Shown here one piece after another: positions 42,502 through 52,210 of a stretch of DNA of 64,000 nucleotides. This DNA comes from JAFCUW01 sp049898325. Lineage in GTDB: Bacteria > Pseudomonadota > Gammaproteobacteria > Burkholderiales > Burkholderiaceae_D. How positions within the stretch are numbered: the first letter of the stretch is position 1; each line of letters opens with the position of its first letter. The stretch is taken from assembly GCF_049898325.1 (NCBI RefSeq), contig NZ_JAFCXL010000010.1:1-64000 (forward strand), in the 5' to 3' direction. Below the pieces are notes generated by a model. It worked only from the letters and a program-made list of their open reading frames with translations. It did no database searches and had not been told where the DNA came from. A program made the position numbers and the translations under genes.

Positions 42502-45480
42502 TCAGAACTTGTAGCGGGCGCCCACCATGTAACGGGGCCCCGACTGGGTGGCGTACAGCACCTCGGTCTTGGTGCGGCCGTGCACGCGCGAGGTTTCGTT
42601 GGTCAGGTTGATGGCCTCGACCTGGAAACTGAGCTTGTCGGTGTAGGCATAGGTGACCGACAGGTCAAGCTGGCCATAGGCCTCGGTGTACTGGGGATTC
42701 GGGCCGTAGCTGTCGAAGTTCGACGAGAGGAACTCGCCGCGCCAGTTGTAGGCCGCGCGCGCGGTCCACTTGGCGTTCTCGAAGATGCCGATCAGGTTGG
42801 CTGAATTGGACAGTCCCAGCAGGGCAAACTGCTCGCCCTGCGAGGCGTTGTCGTACTTCAGGCCCGAATGCACCCAGGTGTAGTTGGCCTGGACGCCGAA
42901 ACCGCTGTTGCCGAACATGTGCTGCAGATTGACTTCGGCGCCGTGCAGGCTGGCGTCCTTCTGGTTGGCGAAGGAGTTGATCTTGAAGTTGGCGATCGGG
43001 TCGCCCGGCTGGCCGACGATATTGCCGGTGGCGTTGCCCGCATCATCGTCCTTGCCGCGCGTCACGCCGGGGGCGGTCGGGTGGTTGCGGAAGATGAAGT
43101 TGCGGATGCAGACGGCATCGCTGCCGCAGCCGCTGGCCGACGCTTCGTTCCACAGCGCGCCGCCGACGGGCGTGTGCAGGTTGAACGGCTGGGCCGTCAC
43201 GGTCGACTGGCCGGCGTAGTCCTTCAGGTCCTTGTGGAACAGGCCCAGCGAAGCGAAGCTCGCTTTGCCGAAGTACCATTCGAGCGAGACGTCGAGGTTC
43301 TTCGACTTGACCGGCTTGAGGGCCGGATTGCCCTGCGAGCCGGAGCCGCCGTTCACACGGGCGAGCTGGTCGAGCGTCTGGCCGCCCTGGATCTGGTCGT
43401 AGCGGGGACGGCCGATGGTTTCGCCGTAGCTGGCGCGCAGTTTCAGGTCCTTGCGCAGGTCGATGTCGAAGTCCAGGCTGGGCAGCACATTGTGGTAGCT
43501 GCCACCGAGGTTGGTAAACAGCGGGTTGCCGAAGGCCACCGAGAATTCATTGGCCGAGACCATGGTGATGCTCGTCGCGCTGGGCACCAGGGCGGCCGAC
43601 GATACATCGGTTTTCTCGTAGCGCACGCCGATCCCCGTGTGCATCGGCATGGCGGTGTCCCAGTCGGTGTTGAACTGGAAGTAGCCGCTTTTCGATTTTT
43701 CGCCCGTGCGGCGGTCGGTGTCGAAGGTCGATTTCGGCGTGTACAGGGCGGGCAGGCCGGACGCGGTGGCGGCCAGCTGGCGTACCTGGGCAAAATTAAA
43801 GGTGTAGAACTGGTTGAACAGTTTCGGGTTGTTGCTGCCGTCGATCTGGTCGAAATACTGGCGGATCGTGTCGGCGTGCCAGACACTGCTCGGGTAGTCA
43901 GCCGGGCTGGTGGCGCCGCCCCAGGTGTCGCGCTGCTGGTTGGAGAAGGCCGAACGGTTGTCGACCTTGGTGGCGGCCAGGCCGAAGTTCAGCTGCGACG
44001 ATTCGCGCACTTTCCAGCGCGCGCTGACCTGGGCCTGCTCGACCTCGCCCTTCATGTACGCATTCTGGAACGACGAACCGGTGACCTGCTGGCGCGCCTT
44101 GACGAAGTCGGCGCCTTCGATCGACAGCACGGGGAAGTCCTGGGTGAAGTCGGCGCTGGTGGTGCCGCGCGAGAAGCTGGCCGTGCCCAGCGTGTTGGAC
44201 GAGCCGAACGGGCTGTCCGCCTTCGATTCGGCGACCGATTTGTGGGCGTCGAATTCGAGTTTCAGGTCCGGCGTCGCTTTCCACGCCAGGTTGATGCCCA
44301 GCGCATTGTTCTGCGTCTTGGTGGCGAAGTCGGCGCCGCCCATGGCGATGTCGCTATTGGCTGGATTGATGATCTCCGTGTAGACCAGGGGACCGGAGAC
44401 GGGGCCCTTGCTCCACGAACTGGTCGAGGGGCCGAAATTGAACCAGGCCGAGATGTCGTTGCGCTTGGTCTGGATCTTGTTTTCCGAGTAGCTGTAGTCC
44501 AGCGTGGTGACGAATTCCTTGACGGGGGCGAACTGCAAGGTCAACTGGCCGTTGGTGCGCTGGCGCTTGATGCCGGTCATGCTGTAGTTCAGATTTTGCG
44601 GGACCGAATAGACGTCATTCGGGCCGGGACGGTTGGTGATGCCAGCCGAGCCGTAAGGGCCGGGCGTGCCCGGCTGGGCGATCGTGCCCCAGTTGTTCTC
44701 GTCGCCCTTGAACGGGCCGTGCCAGCCGCTCGAGACGGAGGCCTGGTTGTAGCCGGAATTGCGCTCCTGGTAGCTGCCGGAGACGGCGATGCCGAAGCGG
44801 CCGTCGGCCGAGGTATTGCTGTAAATGCCAGAAATTTCCGGCGTCGTCGATTTGCTGGCCTTGACATCGCCCGGCAGATTGTTGTTCGAGGTGTCGCTCA
44901 CCGCTTTCACGCCCACGCTCGAGAGCAGGCCCGGGCGCTCGAGCGGGCGCGCGGTCATGACGTTGAGGGTGGCGCCGACACCGCCGGTGGGCGAATCGGC
45001 GCGGCTGGTCTTGTACACCTGGATCTGCGAAATCGCTTCCGAGGCGACATTGGCGAAGTCGAACGAGCGGCCGTTCAGGTCGCCCAGGTTGGAGGTGGCC
45101 ATCTGGCGGCCATTGAACAGCACCATGTTGAAGTCGGGGCCGATGCCGCGCACGGTGACCTTCTGGCCTTCGCCGTTGACGCGGTCGATCGACACGCCGG
45201 AAATGCGCTGGAGCGCTTCGGCCAGGTTGGTGTCGGGGAACTTGCCGATGTCTTCGGCGACGATGCCATCGACGATGCCGTCGGCATTGCGCTTGAGGTT
45301 CAGCGACGACAGCAAGCTGCTGCGCAAGCCGCTGACCACCACGGTCTGCAGTTCGCCGCTAACGGGGGTGGTCTGGGCGCCCGTGCTCTGGGCGTGGGTC
45401 AGGCCTGGGGTAAACAGGGCCGCGCAGGCACTGGCTACCGCAAGGCTGAGTAAAGTCTGCTTTGCCTTTGGATGTTGCAT
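42502..45480 (-). CDS. Large TonB-dependent receptor of the sugar-utilisation type
   Basis: 992 residues. Signal peptide to about residue 30 (LAVASACAALFTPGLTHA), TonB-box region TVVVSGLRSS, plug (EDIGKFPDTNLAEALQRISG, VTVRGIGPDFNMVLFNGRQ) and a long beta-barrel ending YMVGARYKF. The plug and length are those of receptors found in Xanthomonas/Caulobacter carbohydrate loci. A LacI-type operator and a strong promoter precede it, and glucan-degrading genes adjoin it, so import of beta-gluco-oligosaccharides is likely. Confidence 0.92.
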   Translation of the reverse strand: MQHPKAKQTLLSLAVASACAALFTPGLTHAQSTGAQTTPVSGELQTVVVSGLRSSLLSSLNLKRNADGIVDGIVAEDIGKFPDTNLAEALQRISGVSIDRVNGEGQKVTVRGIGPDFNMVLFNGRQMATSNLGDLNGRSFDFANVASEAISQIQVYKTSRADSPTGGVGATLNVMTARPLERPGLLSSVGVKAVSDTSNNNLPGDVKASKSTTPEISGIYSNTSADGRFGIAVSGSYQERNSGYNQASVSSGWHGPFKGDENNWGTIAQPGTPGPYGSAGITNRPGPNDVYSVPQNLNYSMTGIKRQRTNGQLTLQFAPVKEFVTTLDYSYSENKIQTKRNDISAWFNFGPSTSSWSKGPVSGPLVYTEIINPANSDIAMGGADFATKTQNNALGINLAWKATPDLKLEFDAHKSVAESKADSPFGSSNTLGTASFSRGTTSADFTQDFPVLSIEGADFVKARQQVTGSSFQNAYMKGEVEQAQVSARWKVRESSQLNFGLAATKVDNRSAFSNQQRDTWGGATSPADYPSSVWHADTIRQYFDQIDGSNNPKLFNQFYTFNFAQVRQLAATASGLPALYTPKSTFDTDRRTGEKSKSGYFQFNTDWDTAMPMHTGIGVRYEKTDVSSAALVPSATSITMVSANEFSVAFGNPLFTNLGGSYHNVLPSLDFDIDLRKDLKLRASYGETIGRPRYDQIQGGQTLDQLARVNGGSGSQGNPALKPVKSKNLDVSLEWYFGKASFASLGLFHKDLKDYAGQSTVTAQPFNLHTPVGGALWNEASASGCGSDAVCIRNFIFRNHPTAPGVTRGKDDDAGNATGNIVGQPGDPIANFKINSFANQKDASLHGAEVNLQHMFGNSGFGVQANYTWVHSGLKYDNASQGEQFALLGLSNSANLIGIFENAKWTARAAYNWRGEFLSSNFDSYGPNPQYTEAYGQLDLSVTYAYTDKLSFQVEAINLTNETSRVHGRTKTEVLYATQSGPRYMVGARYKF

Positions 45481-45588
45481 CTTGTCTCCTGAATGATGAA
45501 TGCCGGCATGCTCGTTGGTGATCCTGGCTGCCGGTTCTGCTGTTACCCGAAATTATCTTACTGCCTGCTTCGCCTCGCTTTCTTTGGA

Positions 45589-45604
45589 ATGGAAACGTTT
45601 CCAT
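45589..45604. promoter_or_regulatory. LacI-type operator 1 (TonB receptor)
   Basis: ATGGAAACGTTTCCAT is a perfect 16-base palindrome, 109 bases before the receptor start and just downstream of the predicted start site. Confidence 0.85.
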
Positions 45605-45618
45605 CCAAGGTTTCGTGA

Positions 45619-45647
45619 ATATTAAGTATCTTGAAAAAGATTGTCAA
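45619..45647 (-). promoter_or_regulatory. Promoter of the TonB-receptor operon
   Basis: Minus strand: TTGACA (45647-45642), 17-bp spacer, TAATAT (45624-45619). Transcription would start near 45612, eight bases before operator 1. The region lies directly after the GH16 stop. Confidence 0.75.
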
Positions 45648-45651
45648 TCGA

Positions 45652-46581
45652 TTATTGGGACTGCGATGATGCGGCGGGCTGTTTTGGCGGGGAAGCAACA
45701 GTGGCGGCCGCCCGTGCCGGCGCCTGGAACACCCGCACGTAGTCTATTTCCAGTTGCTGGGGCAGGCTGGCATCGTCGACCGCGCCACCGAGGTCGCCGC
45801 CGATGGCCAGGTTCAGCAGCAGGTACTGGGGGCTGGCGAACGGCCACTGGCGGTAGTCGCCGTCGCCGCCCTTGCGCAGGCTGTTGTAGGGGCGGCCGTC
45901 GACGCCGATGACGAGCTGGTCGGGCGTCCACAGCAGCTGGTAATTGTGAAAGGCGTGGCAGGCATCGTCGACGCGGATGGCCTTGCTGTTGGGGGTGTTC
46001 ATGGGCCAGTTCTGCGCGCCCGTGTAGATGCTGCCGAGAATCTCGCCGCGCTTGTTGCCCACGTGTTCCATGATGTCGATTTCGCCGTCGCCAGGCCAGC
46101 TGCCGCGGCTGCCCAGCATCCAGATGGCCGGCCAGGTGCCGCCGCCGCACGGCAGCCGGGCGCGCACCTCGAAAAAGCCGGTGGTCCAGCTGGCCAGGCC
46201 GCGCGTGAACAGGCGGGCCGACGAGTAGGGCTGGCCGCCATGGTCGGGCAAGTCCGCCAGAGCTTCCTTGCGGGCGGTGATGATCAGCTTGCCGCCGGCC
46301 ACCCGGCTGTTTTCCAGCCGTGCTCGCGCATAGTACTGGCGCTCGTGGTTGAACCAGCCCTGGCGGTTGAACGCCGTGTCGTAGTCCCAGCGGGTGGGGT
46401 CGGGCAGGCCGTCGGTGTCGAACTCGTCGGACCACACCAGTTGCCAGCCGGCCGGCACGGCCAGCGGCACCGTCAGCGGGGCAGGCGTGTTGGCCGCCAG
46501 CGCGGTGGCCGCCAGCGCGGTGGCCAGCCATGCACTGAGCATGACTGCCGTGGTGGTGCTGCCGAACATCGTCGTCCGCAT
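45652..46581 (-). CDS. GH16 family endo-beta-glucanase (laminarinase-like), secreted
   Basis: 309 residues from ATG 46581. An N-terminal signal segment is present (VMLSAWLATALAATALA). The GH16 catalytic signature EIDIMEH (E167, D169, E172) is intact, with SDEFDTDGLPDPTRWDYD at the start of the fold and TTGFFEVRARLPCGGGTWPAIWMLG before the active site. It is expected to cut beta-1,3 (or mixed beta-1,3/1,4) glucans outside the cell. The C-terminus has a short Ala/Ser tail. Expression is probably under operator 2, which overlaps its leader. Confidence 0.93.
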   Translation of the reverse strand: MRTTMFGSTTTAVMLSAWLATALAATALAANTPAPLTVPLAVPAGWQLVWSDEFDTDGLPDPTRWDYDTAFNRQGWFNHERQYYARARLENSRVAGGKLIITARKEALADLPDHGGQPYSSARLFTRGLASWTTGFFEVRARLPCGGGTWPAIWMLGSRGSWPGDGEIDIMEHVGNKRGEILGSIYTGAQNWPMNTPNSKAIRVDDACHAFHNYQLLWTPDQLVIGVDGRPYNSLRKGGDGDYRQWPFASPQYLLLNLAIGGDLGGAVDDASLPQQLEIDYVRVFQAPARAAATVASPPKQPAASSQSQ

Positions 46582-46583
46582 GG

Positions 46584-46599
46584 TTGGAAACCTTTCCAA
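46584..46599. promoter_or_regulatory. LacI-type operator 2 (GH16)
   Basis: TTGGAAACCTTTCCAA, arms TTGGAAA/TTTCCAA around CC, ending only two bases from the GH16 start codon. It lies at about +7 to +22 of the predicted transcript and could hide the ribosome-binding site. Confidence 0.8.
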
Positions 46600-46612
46600 T
46601 TTGATTGGGCCG

Positions 46613-46642
46613 AATATAGCACCGAACTATTTTTGAAGTCAA
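46613..46642 (-). promoter_or_regulatory. Promoter of the GH16 gene
   Basis: Minus strand: TTGACT (46642-46637), 18-bp spacer, TATATT (46618-46613), start site near 46606. Confidence 0.65.
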
Positions 46643-46817
46643 TTTGCAGTGCCGCATGGGAGTGCTGCGTTGGCGGGCGCCAGGGGAGGGCGCCAGAGGG
46701 GATGCCCGTGGATAAAATATTTTTTGAAACTGTTGCGTTTTCAACAGTCCAGACGATCCGGGTCGGCTCGCGTTGGGTGGGCGCGCCCCGATCCATGGCA
46801 CAGTACGCTAGCAAGCG

Positions 46818-46847
46818 TTGACAGGCATTTTGGCCCGGTGCTATAGT
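46818..46847 (+). promoter_or_regulatory. Promoter of the sugar ABC operon
   Basis: TTGACA (46818-46823), 18-bp spacer, TATAGT (46842-46847). Operator 3 begins 14 bases after the -10 box. Confidence 0.8.
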
Positions 46848-46860
46848 CGGGCCGGAAAAA

Positions 46861-46874
46861 TGGGAACGTTTCCA
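46861..46874. promoter_or_regulatory. LacI-type operator 3 (ABC transporter)
   Basis: TGGGAACGTTTCCA, one mismatch from the consensus palindrome, embedded between A and T tracts and 54 bases before the binding-protein start. Confidence 0.8.
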
Positions 46875-46927
46875 TTTTTCACACACAAAATCAGAGCGGA
46901 CCCCAGGTCCGCCATACAGGAGACGGG

Positions 46928-48193
46928 ATGAATCCCATTCGCATGAGCGCGCTGTCCATGGCTGTGGCGCTGGCCCTGGCGCTGGCCGGCGCCGCGCACG
47001 CCGCCGCGCCGGTGGCGGTCGGCGCCGGCCCCACCGCCGAAGTGATCCACTGGTGGACCTCGGGCGGCGAATCGAGCGCCGTCATGCAGGTGGCGCAGGC
47101 CTACCGCGCCGCCGGCGGCAGCTGGATCGACACCGCCATCGCCGGCGGCGACCAGTCGCGCGCCGTCACCATCAATCGCATCGTCGGCGGCAATCCGCCC
47201 ACGGCGGCCCAGTTCAACACCTCCAAGCAGTTCCTCGACGTGATCGAGCAGGGCATGCTCAACAACGTCGACGACGTCGCCGCCCGCGAAGGCTGGGAGC
47301 AGATGCTGCCGGCGCCCATCGTCAACGTGATCAAGGTCAAGGGCCACTGGTACGCGGTGCCCCTGAACATTCACATGCAGACCTGGATCTGGTATTCGCA
47401 GGCGGCGTTCAGGCAGGCCGGCATCGCCCGCGAGCCGGCCACCATGGACGAGCTGTTCGCCGCCCTCGACAAATTGAAAGCGGCCGGCCTGGTGCCGCTG
47501 GCGCACGGCGGCCAGGCCTGGCAGGAAACCGTGCTGTTCTCGGCCATCCTGGCCAATATGGGCGGGCGCGAACTGTACCTGGCGGTGATGCGCGAGCGCG
47601 ACCCGAAGGCCATCAGTTCGGACGCCTTCAAAAAAGTGCTGCTGGCGTTCAAGCGCATGCAAGGCTACACCGATGCCGGCGCACCGGGGCGCAACTGGAA
47701 CGACGCCACCGCCATGCTCATTCGCGGCAAGGCCGGCGTGCAGATCATGGGCGACTGGGTCAAGGGCGAGTTCACCGCCGCGCGCCAGGTGGCCGGCAAG
47801 GACTACGGCTGCATCGCCGGGCTGGGGCCGGCGGTGCCTTACCTGATCCAGGGCGATGTGTTCGTGTTCCCGAAAACGAGCAACCCGAACGCCGTCAAGG
47901 CGCAAAAACTGCTCGCCAGCGTGGTGGTGGCGCCCGCCACCCAGCTCGCCTTCAGCCAGCTCAAGGGCTCGATCCCCGTGCGCATGGATGTCGACACCGC
48001 TAAACTCGACGCCTGCGCCCAGAAGGGCATGGCAGTCATGCGCGACAAATCGCGCCAGGTCGGCGTCTCCGAGGTGTACCTCACGCCCGACCAGAACGGC
48101 GCCATCCAGGATGTACTGACGGCCTACTGGAACACCGCCATGCCGGTCGAGAAAGCGCAAAAGAACTTTGCCGCAGCCCTCAAGAACGGCTGA
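46928..48193 (+). CDS. Sugar ABC transporter, periplasmic binding protein
   Basis: 421 residues with a signal peptide to about residue 26 (MAVALALALAGAAHAA). Extracellular solute-binding family 1 features: VIHWWTSGGESSAVMQVAQAY at the start, NPPTAAQFNTSKQF and GVQIMGDWVKGEF. The type is that of glucose/oligosaccharide binding proteins (GtsA/mannose family). It begins the operon that continues with both permeases, the ATPase and the LacI regulator. Confidence 0.93.
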   Translation: MNPIRMSALSMAVALALALAGAAHAAAPVAVGAGPTAEVIHWWTSGGESSAVMQVAQAYRAAGGSWIDTAIAGGDQSRAVTINRIVGGNPPTAAQFNTSKQFLDVIEQGMLNNVDDVAAREGWEQMLPAPIVNVIKVKGHWYAVPLNIHMQTWIWYSQAAFRQAGIAREPATMDELFAALDKLKAAGLVPLAHGGQAWQETVLFSAILANMGGRELYLAVMRERDPKAISSDAFKKVLLAFKRMQGYTDAGAPGRNWNDATAMLIRGKAGVQIMGDWVKGEFTAARQVAGKDYGCIAGLGPAVPYLIQGDVFVFPKTSNPNAVKAQKLLASVVVAPATQLAFSQLKGSIPVRMDVDTAKLDACAQKGMAVMRDKSRQVGVSEVYLTPDQNGAIQDVLTAYWNTAMPVEKAQKNFAAALKNG

Positions 48194-48200
48194 GCGCGCC

Positions 48201-49130
48201 ATGCCCCGCTCCGGCCCCGCTGCTTCCGCTCCCGCGCCCGTCGCCGCCAGGCGCGCGCGCGCGCCGAGCGCGCTCGCCTCCTACGCTGCGCTGCTGCCGA
48301 TGGCGCTGACGGTGCTGGTGGCCTACCTGGGCAGCGTGCTGTGGACGCTGCGCACCTCGCTGACCAATTCGCGTACCTTCGCCTCCGACCAGTTCATCGG
48401 CCTGGCCCAGTACGAGCGCCTGTTCGACAACGAGCGCTGGCTGCTGTCGCTGCACAACCTGGCCTTCTACGGCGTGCTGTTCATCGTCGCCTGCCTGGTG
48501 CTGGGCACCCTGCTGGCGATCTTCATCGACCAGCACGTGACGGGCGAGGGCGTGCTGCGCACGATTTTCCTGTACCCGTACGCGATGAGTTTTGTCGCCA
48601 CCGGCCTGGTCTGGCAGTGGCTGCTCGCGCCCGGCCTGGGCATCGAGCAACTGTTCCTCATGCTGGGCCTGGACGGCGTGCGCTTCGACTGGATCGTCGA
48701 CCAGGACCTGGTGATCTACACCGTCGTCATCGCCGGCGTGTGGCAGGCCGCCGGGCTGGTCATGGCGCTGCTGCTGGCCGGCCTGCGAGGCGTCGACCCG
48801 GAAATCTGGCAGGCGGCCCGGCTAGACGGTATTCCCGCCTGGCGCGTCTACCTGTCGATCGTGCTGCCCATGCTGGGCCCCAGCTTTGCCACCGTGCTGC
48901 TGCTGCTCTCGACCGCCGTCGTCAAGCTGTACGACGCGGTGGTGGCGATGACCCAGGGCGGCCCTGGCATCGCCAGCGAGGTGCCCGCCAAGTTCATCAT
49001 GGACCACCTGTTCCTGCGCTCGAACATCGGCCTGGCCTCGGCGGCGGCGATGGTGCTGCTGGCGCCCGTGCTGGCGATCCTGGTGCCGTATGCGTATGGC
49101 CGCAGCCGTAGTCGTGGCCGCGCATCATGA
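48201..49130 (+). CDS. Sugar ABC transporter permease 1 (MalF-like)
   Basis: 309 residues, six predicted membrane segments, with the cytoplasmic EAA loop EIWQAARLDGIPAWRVYLSIVLP. The start at 48201 is seven bases after the binding-protein stop. An Ala/Pro-rich N-terminal tail precedes the first helix. Confidence 0.93.
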   Translation: MPRSGPAASAPAPVAARRARAPSALASYAALLPMALTVLVAYLGSVLWTLRTSLTNSRTFASDQFIGLAQYERLFDNERWLLSLHNLAFYGVLFIVACLVLGTLLAIFIDQHVTGEGVLRTIFLYPYAMSFVATGLVWQWLLAPGLGIEQLFLMLGLDGVRFDWIVDQDLVIYTVVIAGVWQAAGLVMALLLAGLRGVDPEIWQAARLDGIPAWRVYLSIVLPMLGPSFATVLLLLSTAVVKLYDAVVAMTQGGPGIASEVPAKFIMDHLFLRSNIGLASAAAMVLLAPVLAILVPYAYGRSRSRGRAS

Positions 49131-49990
49131 GGGCGTCCGCCACCGGCCGCATCGGCCGCATCGGCATCTACCTGTTCCTGCTGGGCGCGGCGCTGTTTTT
49201 CCTGCTGCCCCTGTACGTGATGCTCGTCACCTCCGTCAAGAGCATGGACGAGATCCGCGCCGGCGGCGTGTTCGCGCTGCCCCTGTCCGTCACGTTCGAG
49301 CCGTGGCGGCTGGCCTGGAGCGAAGTGTGCACGGGCGCCTCCTGCGAAGGCGTGCGCGCCGGTTTCTGGAATTCGGTGGCGATCGCCGTGCCGGCCACGC
49401 TGCTGCCGATCGCGCTGGGCGCCGTCAACGGCTACGCGCTGTCGTTCTGGAAGCCGAAAGGGGCCGGCGTGCTGTTCGCGCTGCTGCTGGCCGGTGCCTT
49501 CATTCCCGTCCAGGTGATGCTCTACCCGATGGTGCGCATGATGGCGGCGATCGGCGTGTTCGGCTCGCTGCCGGCCATCGTGCTGGTGCACACGGTGTTC
49601 GGCCTGCCCCTGATGACGCTGTTGTTTCGCAATTACTATGCGGGCGTGCCCCATGAACTGTTCCAGGCGGCGCGCATCGACGGCGGCGGCTTCTGGCGCA
49701 TCTTCCTGCAGGTGATGCTGCCGATGTCGACGCCGATCATCGTCGTCGCCGCCATCATGCAGGTCACCGGCGTGTGGAACGACTATATTCTCGGGCTGGT
49801 GTTCGCCGGGCGCGACAACCTGCCGATGACGGTGCAGCTCAATAACGTCATCAACACCACCACCGGCACCCGCCTCTATAACGTCAACATGGCCGCCACC
49901 ATCCTCACCGCGCTGGTGCCGCTGGCCGTGTATTTTCTGTCCGGCCGCTGGTTCGTGCGCGGTATCGCCGCCGGCGCTGTCAAAGGGTAA
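49127..49990 (+). CDS. Sugar ABC transporter permease 2 (MalG-like)
   Basis: 287 residues with six predicted membrane segments and the EAA loop ELFQAARIDGGGFWRIFLQVMLP. ATGA overlap with permease 1 shows translational coupling. A short cysteine-containing periplasmic loop (CTGASCEG, about residues 68-75) is a small oddity. Confidence 0.93.
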   Translation: MRASATGRIGRIGIYLFLLGAALFFLLPLYVMLVTSVKSMDEIRAGGVFALPLSVTFEPWRLAWSEVCTGASCEGVRAGFWNSVAIAVPATLLPIALGAVNGYALSFWKPKGAGVLFALLLAGAFIPVQVMLYPMVRMMAAIGVFGSLPAIVLVHTVFGLPLMTLLFRNYYAGVPHELFQAARIDGGGFWRIFLQVMLPMSTPIIVVAAIMQVTGVWNDYILGLVFAGRDNLPMTVQLNNVINTTTGTRLYNVNMAATILTALVPLAVYFLSGRWFVRGIAAGAVKG

Positions 49991-49992
49991 TG

Positions 49993-51066
<1,074 letters not shown>

Positions 51067-51090
51067 CGGCGACGCTTGATCGGATTATTT

Positions 51091-52113
51091 GTGGCCACTA
51101 TCAAGGATGTAGCCCGCCTGGCGGGTGTGGGGCTGGGCACCGCCTCGCGCGTTGTCAGCGGCAAGGGATCGGTGTCGCCGGCGACGCTGGAAAAGGTGCG
51201 CAAGGCCATCGAGGAACTCGGGTTCCGGCCCTCGCACGCGGCCCGCTCGCTGTTATCTGGCAGCAGCCAGATGGTCGGCGTGTATATCCCGGTCCTGTCC
51301 GGCACCTTCTACACGCCGATCCTGCAGATCATCGACACGGAACTGCGCGCGGCCGGCCTGCACATGGTGGTGGCCTTTGGCGTGGGGCTGGGCGACGAAC
51401 GGCGCCAGGCCATCGACGGCATCGAGTTCCTGATGGAGCGCGGCTGCGACGGCCTGATCGTCATGACCAGCGCGCTGCAGGACGAAGACGTGGCCGCGCT
51501 GGGCGTCAAGCAGCGCGACATGATCGTGCTCAATCACAGTTTCGCCAGCATCGCCGAGCAGTGCTTCACGGTCGACCATCACCTGGGCGGGCGCCGCGCC
51601 GCCCGCGCCTTGCTCGACTTTAAACACCGCGACATCGCCGTCATCGCCGGGCCTTCGCGGCTGGCCGACAGCGTCGCCCGGGTCGAAGGCTTCATGGCCG
51701 AACTGACCGAGAACGGCATCGACACGGCCGGCATGTGGGTCGCCGAGAGCGACTTCTCGCCGGCCGGCGGCTGGAACGCGGCCAAGGAACTGGTCGAGTC
51801 GGGCAAGCAGGTCAGCGCGCTGTTTTGCGCCAACGACGAGATGGCGGTGGGCGCGCTCAGCTACTTCCAGGAAGCCGGCATCCGCGTGCCGCACGACCTG
51901 TCCGTGATCGGCTACGACGACACCCCCAGCGCCGAGTTTTCCGCGCCCCGCCTGACCTCCGTGCACATGCCGTGGCGCGAGATGACCCTGAACGGCGTCA
52001 ACGCGCTGCTCAACCGCTGCTACGACCTCGAACGCCCGGTCGCGCGCAATTTTTCCGTGACGATGACGCTGCGCGCCTCGCTGGCCCAGGCGGCGCCGCG
52101 AAAGAGCGCATGA
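51091..52113 (+). CDS. LacI-family transcriptional repressor of the glucan locus
   Basis: 340 residues from GTG 51091. The LacI helix-turn-helix is TIKDVARLAGVGLGTASRVVSGKG, followed by the hinge LGFRPSHAARSLLSGS and a periplasmic-binding-protein sensor domain. It is encoded at the end of the ABC operon. It is the obvious reader of the five TGGAAAC[G/C]TTTCCA sites in the locus; the inducer is probably a gluco-disaccharide or glucose derivative (inference). Confidence 0.92.
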   Translation: MATIKDVARLAGVGLGTASRVVSGKGSVSPATLEKVRKAIEELGFRPSHAARSLLSGSSQMVGVYIPVLSGTFYTPILQIIDTELRAAGLHMVVAFGVGLGDERRQAIDGIEFLMERGCDGLIVMTSALQDEDVAALGVKQRDMIVLNHSFASIAEQCFTVDHHLGGRRAARALLDFKHRDIAVIAGPSRLADSVARVEGFMAELTENGIDTAGMWVAESDFSPAGGWNAAKELVESGKQVSALFCANDEMAVGALSYFQEAGIRVPHDLSVIGYDDTPSAEFSAPRLTSVHMPWREMTLNGVNALLNRCYDLERPVARNFSVTMTLRASLAQAAPRKSA

Positions 52114-52134
52114 GGCTTTTTTTTGGTGCGACAC

Positions 52135-52148
52135 TGGAAACCTTTCCA
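52135..52148. promoter_or_regulatory. LacI-type operator 4 (GH1)
   Basis: TGGAAACCTTTCCA, 62 bases before the GH1 start and 21 bases after the LacI stop. A clear separate promoter was not recognised here. Confidence 0.8.
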
Positions 52149-52210
52149 ATTGTGTCTGCAATCTGTCAGAATTGACCATCCCTTTATTTCACGTCCACCC
52201 TTCGACGCCC

